Below, piece by piece: positions 23,966-36,540 of a DNA stretch of 64,000 bases. The notes under the pieces were generated by a model that did no database searches, was not told where the DNA came from, and saw nothing but the letters and a program-made list of their open reading frames with translations. The DNA is from Homalodisca vitripennis. Its lineage: Eukaryota > Arthropoda > Insecta > Hemiptera > Cicadellidae. A program made the translations under genes and the position numbers. Each line of letters opens with the position of its first letter. Position 1 is the first letter of the stretch. The stretch covers positions 3,871,001-3,935,000 of the forward strand of contig NC_060214.1 of assembly GCF_021130785.1 (NCBI RefSeq), read 5' to 3'.

Positions 23966-25439
23966 CAGGGCTTTAAGAATTCTAAGTCCAGTTTTTACAT
24001 AGAAAAGCACTAAAAGCTACCATCGATACGTATAATCTCATCTGATATACTTATAATGTTTGGGTAGCCATACCCGTCAAAAAATCATTTGACTTATGTT
24101 TCAGGTGAACTTCAATAAATCATGCAAAATTTTGACCTTAAAATCAATACAGTTCTACCTTGGACCAGGAGAGAACCAAGTTTCAAGACCATTCCAAACA
24201 GAGACAGACAGACGGCTCTCCTATAAACTTTTTACCTAAAAATCGTTAGAATCCTTCATTAGGCAAAGAAGAACTTATTCAAATTACAAATCTTTAGTCC
24301 AGTACATTTTTAAGATTTGTTGACAAATGGACGGACCACGCCACAATTCCAAGAAGGTCCTTAGTATATTGTCTTAAAGACTTTACTTTTGTCGTGGCCA
24401 AAACAGTCAGCAACAAAATCACTCAATTCAACTCTTCAGTGGAAGATGTAGGTCGACGTGTCTTTTCTGACTTCACAGGGTTTATTATATCACTAAACAC
24501 CATCACCTACAGTTCACGAAAAACGTTGGGTTACGTTACGATCTCTTTTTGCCATACAACAAACATAATCTTGATTTCTTAACATCTTTAAGCAGTTTTG
24601 CCAACTGACCACTCAAAAGCAAATTACTTCATTTAAAAATGAAGGGCTTATAGTGCTAATAAACTATAATAGAGCAAGACAAGAAGGTTGTTGGCTAAAG
24701 GTGTTGTTCCTAATGGCTGTCAGCCGAGACAAAAGCGTGTGTAAAGGTCAAATGAATGTCACCGTAAAGGTTGCAAAGAAACTTTTATAATTAATAACAA
24801 AGAACATAATTAATTACAGTTTTCAGGCTACGTTGTTGAATAGATTATTAATGTTGATGGTTGAAGGAAATAATATTTTAAAACCTGAGTTAATGTATAT
24901 TCGCATGTATCGGTTATGGATGTATATATCTAGTGTGGATGATAACAAGAACGTAATATGTATGTATGAATTTTATGTTTGAAGTTTAAAAGTGATGTGG
25001 AAAATTAGATATTTTGTTACCTAGAAGCGTTGACATGAAAAATATTACAGCGAATTCTTTTATCATTGACATTATTGCTGCCCATAAAATATATCATGAA
25101 GCACTTTTATAGAACTTTGTGGGACTTAATAATAATTGCCAAAATTTGCTACCAATTTCCAAACCAAAAACATCGGTTGTTAAATTGGAATCGAAACCCA
25201 CAAGTTAAAAGGCATGGAGGTGATGCTTCTTCATTGCTTTCAATTAAGAATTTGATTTGAATTTTTTGGATAGTTATAAAAATTTAAAAACGAATTTACA
25301 GGATTGGAAAAATGTAAATTGAGAAGTATTGAAAGAAATTATAAATATGTTCTAGAGGTTATGGTCGGCACCCATTTCACTCTTTTATGGCTGGGTGTCA
25401 TAATGAGAATTACCACAATAGCTGGCGAATTTCAACGTA
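23966..25439. other. Intergenic, no recognisable gene
   Basis: Short open frames (24394-24582, 25066-25260 plus) show no family features. Confidence 0.4.
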
Positions 25440-25503
25440 ACTTAGGCGTAAACTGAGGCTCTCTAATCCAGAGATCACGGGTTCAACTCCTGGATAGTTC
25501 AGT
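25440..25503 (+). pseudogene. tRNA-like 3' half
   Basis: A four-pair anticodon stem (ctct/agag) around a seven-base loop ctaatcc, a short variable segment and a B box (gggttcaactcc) are in tRNA order. The acceptor stem and D arm cannot be formed convincingly. It may be a tRNA pseudogene or part of a tRNA-derived SINE. Confidence 0.4.
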
Positions 25504-26384
25504 AAAATTTTTAAAATTATTTCCCTTTCAAACATTGGCGCTAAAAGAACGTTTATAGAGCCTATCAGTCCTTTGGAATTTCCATAATAGTACTTGTCTA
25601 AAATGAGAAGCGCTCTTATGATAAAATTTTAATCATATTTCAAGTCAAGATTAATACAATGAATTTTCCTTGTCGACCTAATACTTGTTTGTCAATACAT
25701 AATAAAACTAACAATAATAATATTTTAAAACGATGCATTTCCAAACGACGTATCAATTTGTTTGCAAAAGTAAAGTCTCTCATTAGTAAATTATTTTAAA
25801 TTAGAAATAAAAGTTTATAAATTATTATAAGAACTTAAGTGTTTTGGTACGTAAAGTCTGTGTGTAGGATACAAATGGGTAAAGTTGATCCACACACTGA
25901 TGTTTTGCAAACCCAAATTCACCAACTTTGTTCAGCAAAGTGACACAAAAACCAGGCGTCTATAACTAACAGTAAACAGCTCGCATAAAGCTAAAACTAT
26001 GCTGGTGAAGACCCTAGTTGTGCCGCATGTGACTTTGTACTCAGTGACATAAGTGTTGAGCTTGTCGCACAGGCTGGAAAGAGCTCAAAACTATTCCATC
26101 AAAATTTGTTTTCAGTTTAAGACGGGGTGATCATGTCACTCCTTCTTCCACCAACTATCCATCTTGAAATTGAAAGAACTCCGGGACTATCACATTCTTG
26201 GTCTACTTCATCATATATACACTGTATCTTTCCGAAACTGAACGACAGATTTTAACATCAGTGAACAAGCATTTATTTTATTAATTCCTACCCGTCGGTC
26301 TATTTTCATAAAAGCCGACTATGGAATACAATTCCCGATGGCATCAGAAACCTTTTTAATTCTAAGCGTACATTGCGTTCATAC
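25504..26384. other. No recognisable gene
   Basis: AT-rich spacer; nothing supportable seen except the unique 3' extension of the frame running out of the 84-bp array (26306-26384). Confidence 0.4.
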
Positions 26385-27460
26385 CTTCTGAAGATTTGAG
26401 AAGTAGGTTTAAATATGTAGTTTGATATCTTAGACCTCTTAAATTCTAAACGTTCATCCCGTTCATAGATTCTTAAGATTAGAGAAGTAGGTATAAATAT
26501 GTAGTTTGATATCTTAGACCTCCTAGATTCTAAAAATTCATCCCGTTCATAGATTCTTAAGATTCGAGAAGTAAGTATAAATATGTAGTTTGATATCTTA
26601 GACCTCCTAGATTCTAAACATTCATCGCGTTCATAGATTCTTAAGATTTGAGAAGTAGGTATAAATATGTAGTTTGATATCTTAGACCTCCTAGATTCTA
26701 AACATTCATCCCGTTCATAGATTCTTAAGATTAAAGAAGTAGGTATAAATATGTAGTTTGATATCTTAGACCTCCTAGATTCTAAAAGTCCATCCCGTTC
26801 ATAGATTCTTAAGATTCGAGAAGTAAGTATAAATATGTAGTTTGATATCTTAGACCTCCTAGATTCTAAACGTTCATCGCTTTCATAGATTCTTAAGATT
26901 CGAGAAGTAAGTATAAATATGTAGTTTGATATCTTAGACCTCCTAGATTCTAAACATTCATACCGTTCATAGATTCTTAAGATTCGAGAAGTAGGTATAA
27001 ATATGTAGTTTGATATCTTAGACCTCTTGATTCTAAACATTCATACCGTTCATAGATTCTTAAGATTCGAGAAGTAGGTATAAATATGTAGTTTGATATC
27101 TTAGACCTCCTAGATTCTAAACGTTCATCGCTTTCATAGATTCTTAAGATTCGAGAAGTAGGTATAAATATGTAGTTTGATATCTTAGACCTCCTAGATT
27201 CTAAACGTTCATACCGTTCATAGATTCTTAAGATTCGAGAATAGGTATAAATATGTAGTTTGATATCTTAGACCTCCTAGATTCTAAACGTTCATCGCTT
27301 TCATAGATTCTTAAGATTCGAGAAGTAGGTTTAAATATGTAGTTTGGTGTCTTAGACCTAGCCTCTAAGCGTTTATTGCGTTTATAGATTCTGAATATTC
27401 AAGAAGTAGGTATAAATATTTAGTTTGTTATCTTAGACCTTCTAGATTCTAAGCATTCAT
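26385..27460 (-). repeat. 84-bp tandem array, right arm (about 13 copies, inverted)
   Basis: Same unit as at 21361-22132 but on the minus strand. A 244-codon frame (26306-27040 minus) runs through nine copies with the same 28-residue repeat and leaves the array into about 20 unique codons. A further four copies upstream are shifted by a one-base change near 27030 and a three-base loss near 27240. The two arrays are in inverted orientation, 4.2 kb apart, so a transcript across both could fold on itself over more than 700 bp. Confidence 0.9.
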
Positions 27461-28050
27461 TTCCGTGTATATAATTGTTAATAATGACTTAATGTATTAT
27501 GAGTACGATTATTTCATCTGAATATTTTTCTCATACAAATGTGAGTGCAAAGCATCGCTACACCATATTTTTGGATTTAAAAGATTTACGGAAGGTTTAA
27601 ATAACATATCATCCAAAAAATGAACTTTGGTAGGCTCGTTTTAATTCAATTGGGTAAATTTCCAGGCCAGTATTTTTAGTAACATACTACAGGATGAAGT
27701 ATGTATACAAAATATATTTTTGAGAACCATAAATGAGCAATATTACAACGTAAATTGACCTATTCACATATACGCGTATAATAACAAGTTCAATCAGCTA
27801 TGGAAGGTAGTGAAAGTATATTTTAAAATCTAATGTTCTTCTTGCTTGTAAAGCTATGCTAGAAGGATGAATGAGAACCATAAATTAAGTAAGGATATAT
27901 TTAATAAGGATACACAAAAATTACGTATTGTTGTGTTTCACTGAATTAATAATTTTCAAAACAGTCATGTATAATATTTGTTGAGTTCTATATTCTAAGA
28001 TTAGTACAGTTAAAGTTATACATATATAATTCGTGGTTTGTTTTCACTAG
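27461..28050. other. No recognisable gene
   Basis: AT-rich sequence with nothing supportable. Confidence 0.4.
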
Positions 28051-28136
28051 AGCCCACAAAACTGGCGGTATCAAAATTGAACTTCGTGGAAAATGTCAAT
28101 GAGATGAAAGATAAAATATACGAAACCCCTTATCTG
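28051..28136 (+). CDS. Possible internal exon, in phase with the candidate at 23284-23520
   Basis: A good acceptor (ttgttttcactag, ending at 28050) is followed by 86 bp and a donor (ctg|gtggga at 28137). In the frame set by one carried-over base the exon reads E, then PTKLAVSKLNFVENVNEMKD, then KIYETPYL, with no stop. The exon at 23284-23520 would leave exactly that one base (G) at its gttaaa donor. The joined codon is GAG, and the join reads ...GHFEIT-E-PTKLAVS. The intron would be about 4.5 kb and contain the right 84-bp array. I could not find the next exon. Two compatible phases can arise by chance (one in three). Confidence 0.35.
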
Positions 28137-29477
28137 GTGGGAAACTGAAATACTTTTATATAGATCAGAAGTTATGTTGGTAGTTAAAGGATGGGCTCTC
28201 TATTAATCTTTATTATGAAATGAAAAAGTCGGGTGAAGAAAGTGATAATCTATAAATTTCTTGAAATAAAGCAGGCAGATCCATCTGTCAATCACTTGCC
28301 TGTAGTTCTCATTATAATGTAAAGTGAGTGTAAGGTGAGTAAAGATAATGCAAACCACATTTACATTATTTCCGTGCTCACAAGAAGTTCAAGATTAAAT
28401 AAAATCAGGATCTGCAAGAAATGTCGCTATCAGTTTAATCATCTCTAAAGAAGCGTTTTGTTACGGATAAGTTTTACACGATGTGATTCCATTGTTAGAT
28501 GATAGGATTAGCATTGTTTTCAACCCATTTCTTGGCAAAACCAACATGAGGAAAGAAAATGACATTGTCTATAAGCACTACCTACCAGGAATATTAAAAA
28601 ACTACCTATCAGTAACTTATACTTTGTATACAATTCTGATAGATGGTGCTTCCGGTCTGATTTCTAGAAATTTGTATGTTAGCAAATTCTTTGCCCGAAC
28701 ATTTCAAATGTTATTATAAAAATTATACAAACATTTTATAACGAACTGTAAGTATTCTTCCTGTATTAAAACTTAAAGCTAAATGGTTTCTACACGATAA
28801 AATAGATATAATAATGGGCTGGGCTATTTATACAAATAAAATCCATACACATTTTACAAAAACTTTACCGATGAGATATTAATGGATAAAATAAAACTAA
28901 AACACCAATGCCCTAGTTGTTATAATTGGTTCAAGCGATAAACGTAGTCTGGTTCTTGTATTGGTTCAATCACTTTCGTACTCATTTCTCGCCAGATATC
29001 GTTGCCCAAACAAGACAATAATTATATTGAGACACTTGGTATTCTAGGAATGTCCACATTACTGATAATTAGTGCCAATCAAACCACCAGGGAAACTACA
29101 TAGTGCACATTACTGTATACAATTACACTGAACTTAAGAGGTATTGCAGTGTAGCACAGAGGTAATGAAACAGTGAGTATTTAAAATTTACAAACGTTTA
29201 TTTGCAAATCACACTCATACTAACATTCAATATCAACAACTTTTATTGGTCACAGCTAGAATAGAAATAACTTACATAACATTTTCCGTCACATATAAAA
29301 TTAATGAAAAATATTACTTTTGTACATCTAATTAAATAATTAATAATATTAAATACAAGTTCCACATATTTGGATAAATAATAGTCTAATACTTAGTATT
29401 AGCTTAAAACACTAGATTGGTAATTTTGATTTGTCCTCATCACAGACTTAGCGTGCTGACGTCGAGACTCAGATGAG
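28137..29477. other. Intergenic or intron, no recognisable gene
   Basis: A plus-strand open frame at 28483-28719 has no recognisable features. Otherwise AT-rich with nothing supportable. Confidence 0.4.
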
Positions 29478-30064
29478 TAATCTAACAGCGAGAGTAGAGG
29501 CGAGAGTAGCAGCGAGAGCAGCAGTGCTGAGTAGCGGGCTGGTGGCGGCTGAGGATCCCTGCATCCATGCTCCTGGAGGGTGCCTACAACATACAAGTAT
29601 GTGGATTATCTAATAGCGAGAGTAGAGGCGAGAGCAGCAATGCTGAGTAGCAGGCTGGTGGCGGCTGAGGATCCCTTCATCCATGCTCCTGGAGGGTGCC
29701 TACAACATACAAGTATGTGGATTATCTAATAGCGAGAGTAGCAGCGAGAGTAGCAGTGCTGAGTAGCGGGCTGGTGGCGGCTGAGGATCCCTGCATCCAT
29801 GCTCCTGGAGGATGCCTACAACATACAGGTATGTGGATTATCTAATAGCGAGAGTAGAGGCGAGAGCAGCAATGCTGAGTAGCAGGCTGGTGGCGGCTGA
29901 GGATCCCTGCATCCATGCTCCTGGAGGGTGTCTACAAAATACAGGTATATGGATCATCTAACAGCAAGAGTAGTGGCGAGAGCAGCAGTGCTGAGTAGCG
30001 GGCTGGTGGCGGCTGAGGATCCCTGCATCCATGCTCCTGGAGGGTGCCTACAACATACAGGTAT
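29478..30064 (+). repeat. 116-bp tandem array, five copies
   Basis: The marker ggctgaggatcc occurs at 29547, 29663, 29779, 29895 and 30011, exactly 116 bp apart. The unit is GC-richer than its surroundings. It contains agcgagag runs that vary between copies and ends in gcctacaacatacaggtatgtg or close variants. That end is a textbook-like splice donor (cag|gtatgt) in some copies and aag|gtatgt-like (caagtatgt) in others. No acceptor with a pyrimidine tract is seen, so exon status is not supported. Confidence 0.85.
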
Positions 30065-32029
30065 ATACATAAATCTGTAGTGACCATGACAAGTTGGGGA
30101 GATTTAAAAAATCATATTAAATGAAAAAAGTACTCCATGATTATTCGTGATTATTTATCATTGATGTACCTGTACTTTTGAAAAGTTGGCAAACCATTAT
30201 GAAGAAAGTAATTAAGACATTTTCAACTTGAAAGTTATAATATCAATATACCTTTTTAGGTCAAATTTTTGAACTATTTACCTTTTTTGTATTGTCAGGG
30301 GGGTGGCCCGCAAGGAATCAGAAGGGAATCATGAGAGCATAGGTCGAGTAGTACTTCAAATTAAAGGTCTTTTTTAGAAGAGTAAAATACCGCAAAATCC
30401 GGCTCCTAAAGGTTCACCAATTTAAAGAAAATACGCTGGTTTAAAGTTTGTATAATTTACAATGTATGTCGTGTTCTACATGATTTAACATTCTTGACTT
30501 GTGAAAGTTCAACTTAGTAAATTAATACTGGACTTTAAGTACATGTCCATCGTTTAAAAGTACACTGTAAGATGTACATCAAGTAAAGTCCAAAGGCCAT
30601 CCTAACAAAAGGAAACTTTCTATTATAACAACTGATAACAGGTTTTTCCTTTTATCATTCATCTCTGCAAAATAAACCCTTTATATTTATGTCATCAAAC
30701 ATCAACAGCTATGCTTTCGTTAAATGTTTTTGCCGAACTCTAGACTATCCTTTAGTAAATGTGAAGAGGTAATAACCACTTTAGAAACCATTTCTTAAGT
30801 CCAGTATTGATTTATTACCTATAATCTTGATTAAGATCTCCTTCTCACTCCCCGCAGGTCATCCTCCTAGCATGAAAAAATAGTAGTTACTTTTAAAAAT
30901 AAAATGAGGTAATTGCCGTAATGATGAACCAAGTTTGTTGTTTTATCTACATTTGTTCAGGAATTATCAAGACCTTGCGGGACTTTTTTTACACCCTGTA
31001 TGTATTTATTTATTTCAATAATATGAAATGATCGTTGTTACTGCCATAATAAAAGTACACAATATTATTCAAGCATAAAAACTGTGTTATCCTTCGCTAC
31101 TAACTGTACGAATAACATCGTGCACACTCCAGCGCATTCTTTCCCCAAACTCACAGTTATAAAACAACCTTACCCTGATTTTGCTAATGGGTACAGTTGC
31201 CCTAAGGCTTGATGCAACATGTTACATCATTATTTATTTAGGCTGTGTCCTAAAAGACATAAAATACCTCTAAAAGTATTCTCATCTGACAACATTCATT
31301 GTAAGCAATTAGAAATCGTTTCGTGTTAATCAACGGGAGGATTTCTTACATGATTGTGTTAATAGCTGGTTATGAACGTTTTATTGTCATGTGTTATAAG
31401 CCTTGTTATTGATCAAGACTAGCTCTTAAGGTGGTGCAATTGATAACTACCCGAATACAGACAATTTTTTAAAACTTTGTTCACCACTCTACGTGAAAAT
31501 TACAAGCATATAGAGTAAGGTTTTTTCAGCCTCTTTATAAACTAGTCCAAACAAATATGGCTGAAGATAAAATTGTGAAAATGTTATATCCAGAACATGA
31601 GCTATAGGCTCCAGAGTGTGAAATCTTTTCCTTTCTGCCTGTTTTATATTAAATATAAATTAAGAAAATTAAATGATTGAAATGTTCTTTGGAAACAAAA
31701 CTAAATTGTTTTAAACAGGCCACTCCCAACATGAAGCAATAATTCGTAAAGGCTACATTCAGTAAACATTTCAAATTTTTATCTGCAGCCGTTTTCATTT
31801 GGTTTCGATTACAAAATTGCCATGATTACCCATTTTAACTGCCCGTGGAGTTAATTCACGTGGAGTGTTAAAACTTTTGTTCCTGTATTATGGAAGATAG
31901 CTTAAATAACTGTTCACAACATAAAATAAATTTTCAACCGCAAAATCTGTTTTAATAATGTTAAAATCCTTTTGACTTTACAGTTGTAAAAAATATTGCA
32001 CAAGATGAAATAATATTATTGTTGAAATG
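30065..32029. other. Intergenic, no recognisable gene
   Basis: AT-rich, all frames short. Nothing supportable. Confidence 0.45.
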
Positions 32030-32330
32030 TGCACCAAGCGTAGCAATACATGGCAATATATGTGATAGGAATTAAACGTAGCAATATGTGTGATAGGAAT
32101 TAAACGTAGCAATATGTGTGATAGAAATTAAACGTAGCAATATGTGTGATAGGAATTAAACGTAGCAATATGTGTGATAGGAATTAAACGTAGCAATATG
32201 TGTGATAGGAATTAAACGTAGCAATATGTGTGATAGGAATTAAACGTAGCAATATGTGTGATAGGAATTAAACGTAGCAATATGTGTGATAGGAATTAAA
32301 CGTAGCAATATGTGTGATGTGTGATATGAA
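32030..32330 (+). repeat. 28-bp tandem array, about ten copies
   Basis: Unit aacgtagcaatatgtgtgat followed by aggaatta, repeating every 28 bp (for example 32103 and 32131). Central copies are identical; the outer copies are degenerate. Recent expansion is the simplest explanation. Confidence 0.95.
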
Positions 32331-33094
32331 GTAAACGTGGCAGGAGTATAGTGTTGCGATATATTTCTATTTCGTTTTCTCCGTGATTTTATTTAGCAAT
32401 GTAACTAGTCTACTTTTTCAGCATATAAAAATGTTTATAGATAAATAGTACATTCATATAATGAATGTTAATTAGGCAAATGCCATATACAACAATCTGT
32501 ATAAATTTAGATGATAGGCAAACAACTTTGTTAATGTTACGTGAATAATTAAATTTTGTTTACTCACAAAATAATAAATCAGTTGGAAGATCTGGTCTGA
32601 CAGTAGAGTTCTCAGAGAGAACTAAACTAATTATAAATTTATGAGGTGCTTTCATTAGAAAACACGATGTTTAATACAATCACAACTTGATTATCCAGAC
32701 AACTGTTTCAGCATTCCGGACTCTTTCCAGCAAGAACAACAACAACAACAATAACAATTCCCCGACTACTTGGTTGATGATCATGCTATTCACTGTAAAA
32801 CTTGATTCCTCGTCTTTTACAAAACTTGGATGAACATCTTTAGACCTACTATGAAGTCCCTGATTACTTTAAGAGATAATGGTTCTTGAATTTCCTATTA
32901 AATGGTATTTTGATCATGTCTGCTGACTAGAATTGATAGAGAAAACATTAAATACAACAGACTTTATTAAATCTATTTTTTAGGCTGAGAAAAGGTTAAA
33001 GGGTTAACTCTCCCTTATTGGTATGCAAATCACACAACCGAAAATAATAAAGTAAAGTAAAGAAAAGATCTCTTATTTTATCAGGCAAAGTTAG

Positions 33095-33230
33095 GGCTAA
33101 AAAGCCTTCTTTTAACACTTAACCGGGAACCAAAACGGTTTAAGGTGGCTTCCGAACCACCACCAACGGCGGGCTGCTTGCAAGGACAGGATCCCTCAAT
33201 GGTCACCCATCCAAGCTACGCAACAACACT
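33095..33230 (-). mobile_element. 5S-rRNA-like SINE fragment
   Basis: On the minus strand cttggatgggtgacca matches the internal C-box promoter region of 5S rRNA. It is followed by a segment ending in gtggttcggaagccacc, typical of an interspersed arthropod repeat I have seen repeatedly. The 5' half of 5S is missing. Call: SINE3-type (5S-derived) retroposon relic; the clade is from memory. Confidence 0.55.
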
Positions 33231-33419
33231 AACACTTGTTTCCAACTTTTTAAAATGTAGCTTCAACTACGCTACAAACTAGTCCATCCAAGTCCACTTA
33301 AACTTGTTCCAGCTAAAATAAATTAATCGACAAAAAGTCAAAAGGTGTAGGACAGTTTTCAACACACCAAATTTCAAAAATGTTGTATTCCATAACATTT
33401 GAAACCCAAAAAGGAAAGA

Positions 33420-33545
33420 ATTTTTTAACGGTACGTTTCGAGATCTTCTTCAGGTATATAACTAACCTAACCCATAATTAAAATCTAGTTTAAAATATAC
33501 AAATAATACCAGAGCGTTGTGACACGCATAAGTCAGTATGATTTC
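33420..33545 (-). repeat. Dispersed repeat carrying the CTGAAGA...CGAAACG hairpin motif
   Basis: Minus strand: CTGAAGA at 33453-33447 and GAAACG at 33439-33434. Farther along the plus strand, ataccagagcgttgtgacac (33508-33527) is the inverse of 15123-15142. No coding capacity. Confidence 0.6.
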
Positions 33546-33835
33546 TTTATTTTAAACTTTTTTTACTTAACATTTTAAAACTTTCTCCGACATTGGTATT
33601 GCATCAAAACTACGTTAGCACTGTCATATATTTTCAGTTTAAAAAGTAATTTGTTTTAAAAATGTATAAAAAATTAAAATATTTACAATCTTGGACACTA
33701 CAATATTTACGTTCCAATCGTAGTGTAAGCAGAAAACATTGAAAGCTACCAACAAAATTTAATTGTTAAGACTGTTTTAAGAATGCTTCATTATACATTT
33801 TTAAATCACCCTTTTCACTTTTGTATTATTGTTTC

Positions 33836-34117
33836 ACCTGAAAACAGGTAAACATATTTTTGCCTTTCACCGGATAAGCAACATAACAGGTAAACATATT
33901 TTTGCCTTTCACCGGATAAGCAACATAACAGGTAAACATATTTTTGCCTTTCACCGGATAAGCAAACGTAACATGTAAACATATTTATGCCTTTCAACGG
34001 ATAAGCAACATAACAGGTAAACATATTTTTGCCTTTCACCGGATAAGCAACATAAAAGGTAAACATATTTTTGCCTTTCACCGGATAAGCAACATAACAG
34101 GTAAACATATTTTTGGC
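33836..34117 (-). repeat. 42-bp tandem array, about 6.7 copies
   Basis: The markers cagg at 33845, 33887 and 33929 give a 42-bp period. The unit holds ggtaaacatatttttgcctt and tcaccggataagcaacata. One minus-strand frame is open for 102 codons as a 14-residue repeat (KNMFTCYVAYPVKG), with a frameshift in one copy. A repeat artefact, not a gene. Confidence 0.95.
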
Positions 34118-35397
34118 TGACAACGTTTCAAGGAAATGTAGTAATAAATTTACAAGGTTTTTTTATCTAGTGCTATATCCTTAAAACGTATTCTTATTTT
34201 TGTAAATAGGCACCTCTAGGTTCTCCCACCAGTAACGACGAAAACAGATTTCTCTATTTGTGTGTGTGTGTGTGTGCGTGTGTGTGTGTGTGTGCGTGTG
34301 TGTGTGTCCACCTTCATAAACGATACCGATAAACGAAAGAGAATTTGGAGGGTTGAATTTGCTTTGAAATACGGTCTCCACTACCTCTGTTTCTACATTG
34401 AGAATGGTAAACATCGGTTAACTGGAAACCGCTCCCCGAGCCAGGAGGTTGTATGATGTGAGGAGAGCGCGAGCGCTAGGCCTCCCACACACACCCTAAG
34501 TCTGCCATGCCTTTAACCTGGGCGTATGATAAGTACACACAGTTTGATGTATAGGTCTATTTAACTGTCGGCTCCTAACGCTATTTATAAGTAATAAAAA
34601 CTGTATTTTATACAAATGGTAAACCCTATAATGGGGGAAATAGTACTGCTTTCTTCAAAGGAATTTATGATAAATAAGAGAATAAGGGCTATAAGAGAAT
34701 GGTGTTCCAATTTAAGACAACAGTATAGAAGAAGTTAAAAAATATTATTTTGAAAGTTATATTTACACTCTTTTACTCTACGTCTAGAATTTATTAATTT
34801 AAATCATAAATAACATAACTGAATTGGAACTGACTTGTGGAGTTTTCTTTATAATTTCATAAGTTATTTATTTATTTTGAGCTCATCACCATAACAAGTG
34901 AGAAATGGCTACACTTGCATTGGTAAACTGCTTTCGATTAAATTTATCCATAAAGCTCCTCAGATTGACTATAACTACACCTCGACACACATGAACGTAG
35001 CCAAAAAAAACAATTTGGGGAGGGGGAGATCAAGACAACTGATATTTTCCCATAGTGGACCGAAAGTAAGGCACCATTTTTGGCCCGTTTATATGTTAAG
35101 AACGATCTTTCAGCATGTCATTAAAAATAATAATAGTTTACTAAAAATGTTATTTAAACTATTAAAAGTTTGGGAGGGTCCGGGCCACTTAAGCCCCCTC
35201 CCTGGATACGTCCTTGTCAACACATTTCGTTTGGTTGTTTAGTTTTGGCTGTTAATATTTTATAAACTGTTTCAGCTAGCTTCTGAAAAGACTTTGAGGC
35301 ATGCCTTAATGCCCCAATCGAAATGTTCATTCACTAGTAAGAGAGAAAATAGTGATTGCGAACCGGCTAAGATTTTATAGAAGGACAACGGCGAAGT

Positions 35398-35465
<68 letters not shown>

Positions 35466-36540
35466 CAAAATATGACAAATTTAGAAGATGACATAACAAA
35501 GTGTAAAGAGTGATCATCAGTATACTAGTCCGCAAGAGTCTGGTAAATAGTGCAAAAGTTCACCATATACGTCCTAAGGCAACACAAATGTCAACAAATC
35601 GAACAACATTATGTGCATTTCCTTCACGGATCCACATTGTATCCAAGTAAAGGCATGTTGTTGTATGATTCGTACAAGAGTTCAAAGAAGGCAGATTTGA
35701 TTCTATTGGAATAATCTGAAGAAACTATTATCACGGTTCTAAATGGCACATGTTGATATGTTAGTAGCCTGCGTAAGCCTCACACCTGGCGATGTGAAAT
35801 ATTTGACATTACTTTTTATTGCTTTACAATATTGTAGTCAGATCTGATAATTTCTATTAGTATCATCTCGGCTTGAAAATATGATATTTATATTACATTA
35901 AAATATGGTATCAGCAAATCTTGACTGTATCAGGCCACGACTATAAATCGGCTTGAGTTTGACCGAAGAATGTACGTAAAACATTATCAATTTAACACGT
36001 AAAATAGAAGGATCGCCGCGCTTAGGAAAGCAAGGAATTGAGCCGATCTAAAGATTTTCGTCAATCGCGATCACAGGAGAAAGAAAATTGAACAAGAAAG
36101 TTGCAAAGAGGATAAATCGTTGACAAGAGTTCCCCTTGGGTTTTCGAAAACATATTAAATTGTTGCAAAAATAATTATTGCATATTCAATACTACCTTTA
36201 ATTCGCCAATCTCCAGAAGGCTAATTTACAATATCCTGAGGTGAAAAATAGTTTCTCCTCAGAAAGAAACGAGTTTCAATTACGTTTGTTTTAGTGGTTT
36301 CAGAATGTTAGGGTAGAACGTTAAAATGCCAAACGCTTGTTGCTTTGTACTATCTACTTAATCGTCAGATACTATACAGTATAGGCTAATAATTATGAGT
36401 ATTTCTGTATCAGCCAACCAGATAAAGGACAAAAAACACAAAGTGATTGTTTTCAGGAATTTCATCTCTGACTGATGCTGGTGTAACTTGTAATAAGTTT
36501 CTGACTGGTTGGTTTAACTTGTATAATTTAACCCTTTGAG
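34118..36540. other. Intergenic; microsatellites and a G/C-strand-biased repeat
   Basis: Contains a gt microsatellite (34259-34308) and an at/gt microsatellite (35402-35463). A block at 34985-35225 has a G-rich left part and C-rich right part resembling the 23740-23965 element. The open frames across the microsatellites are artefacts. Confidence 0.6.
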
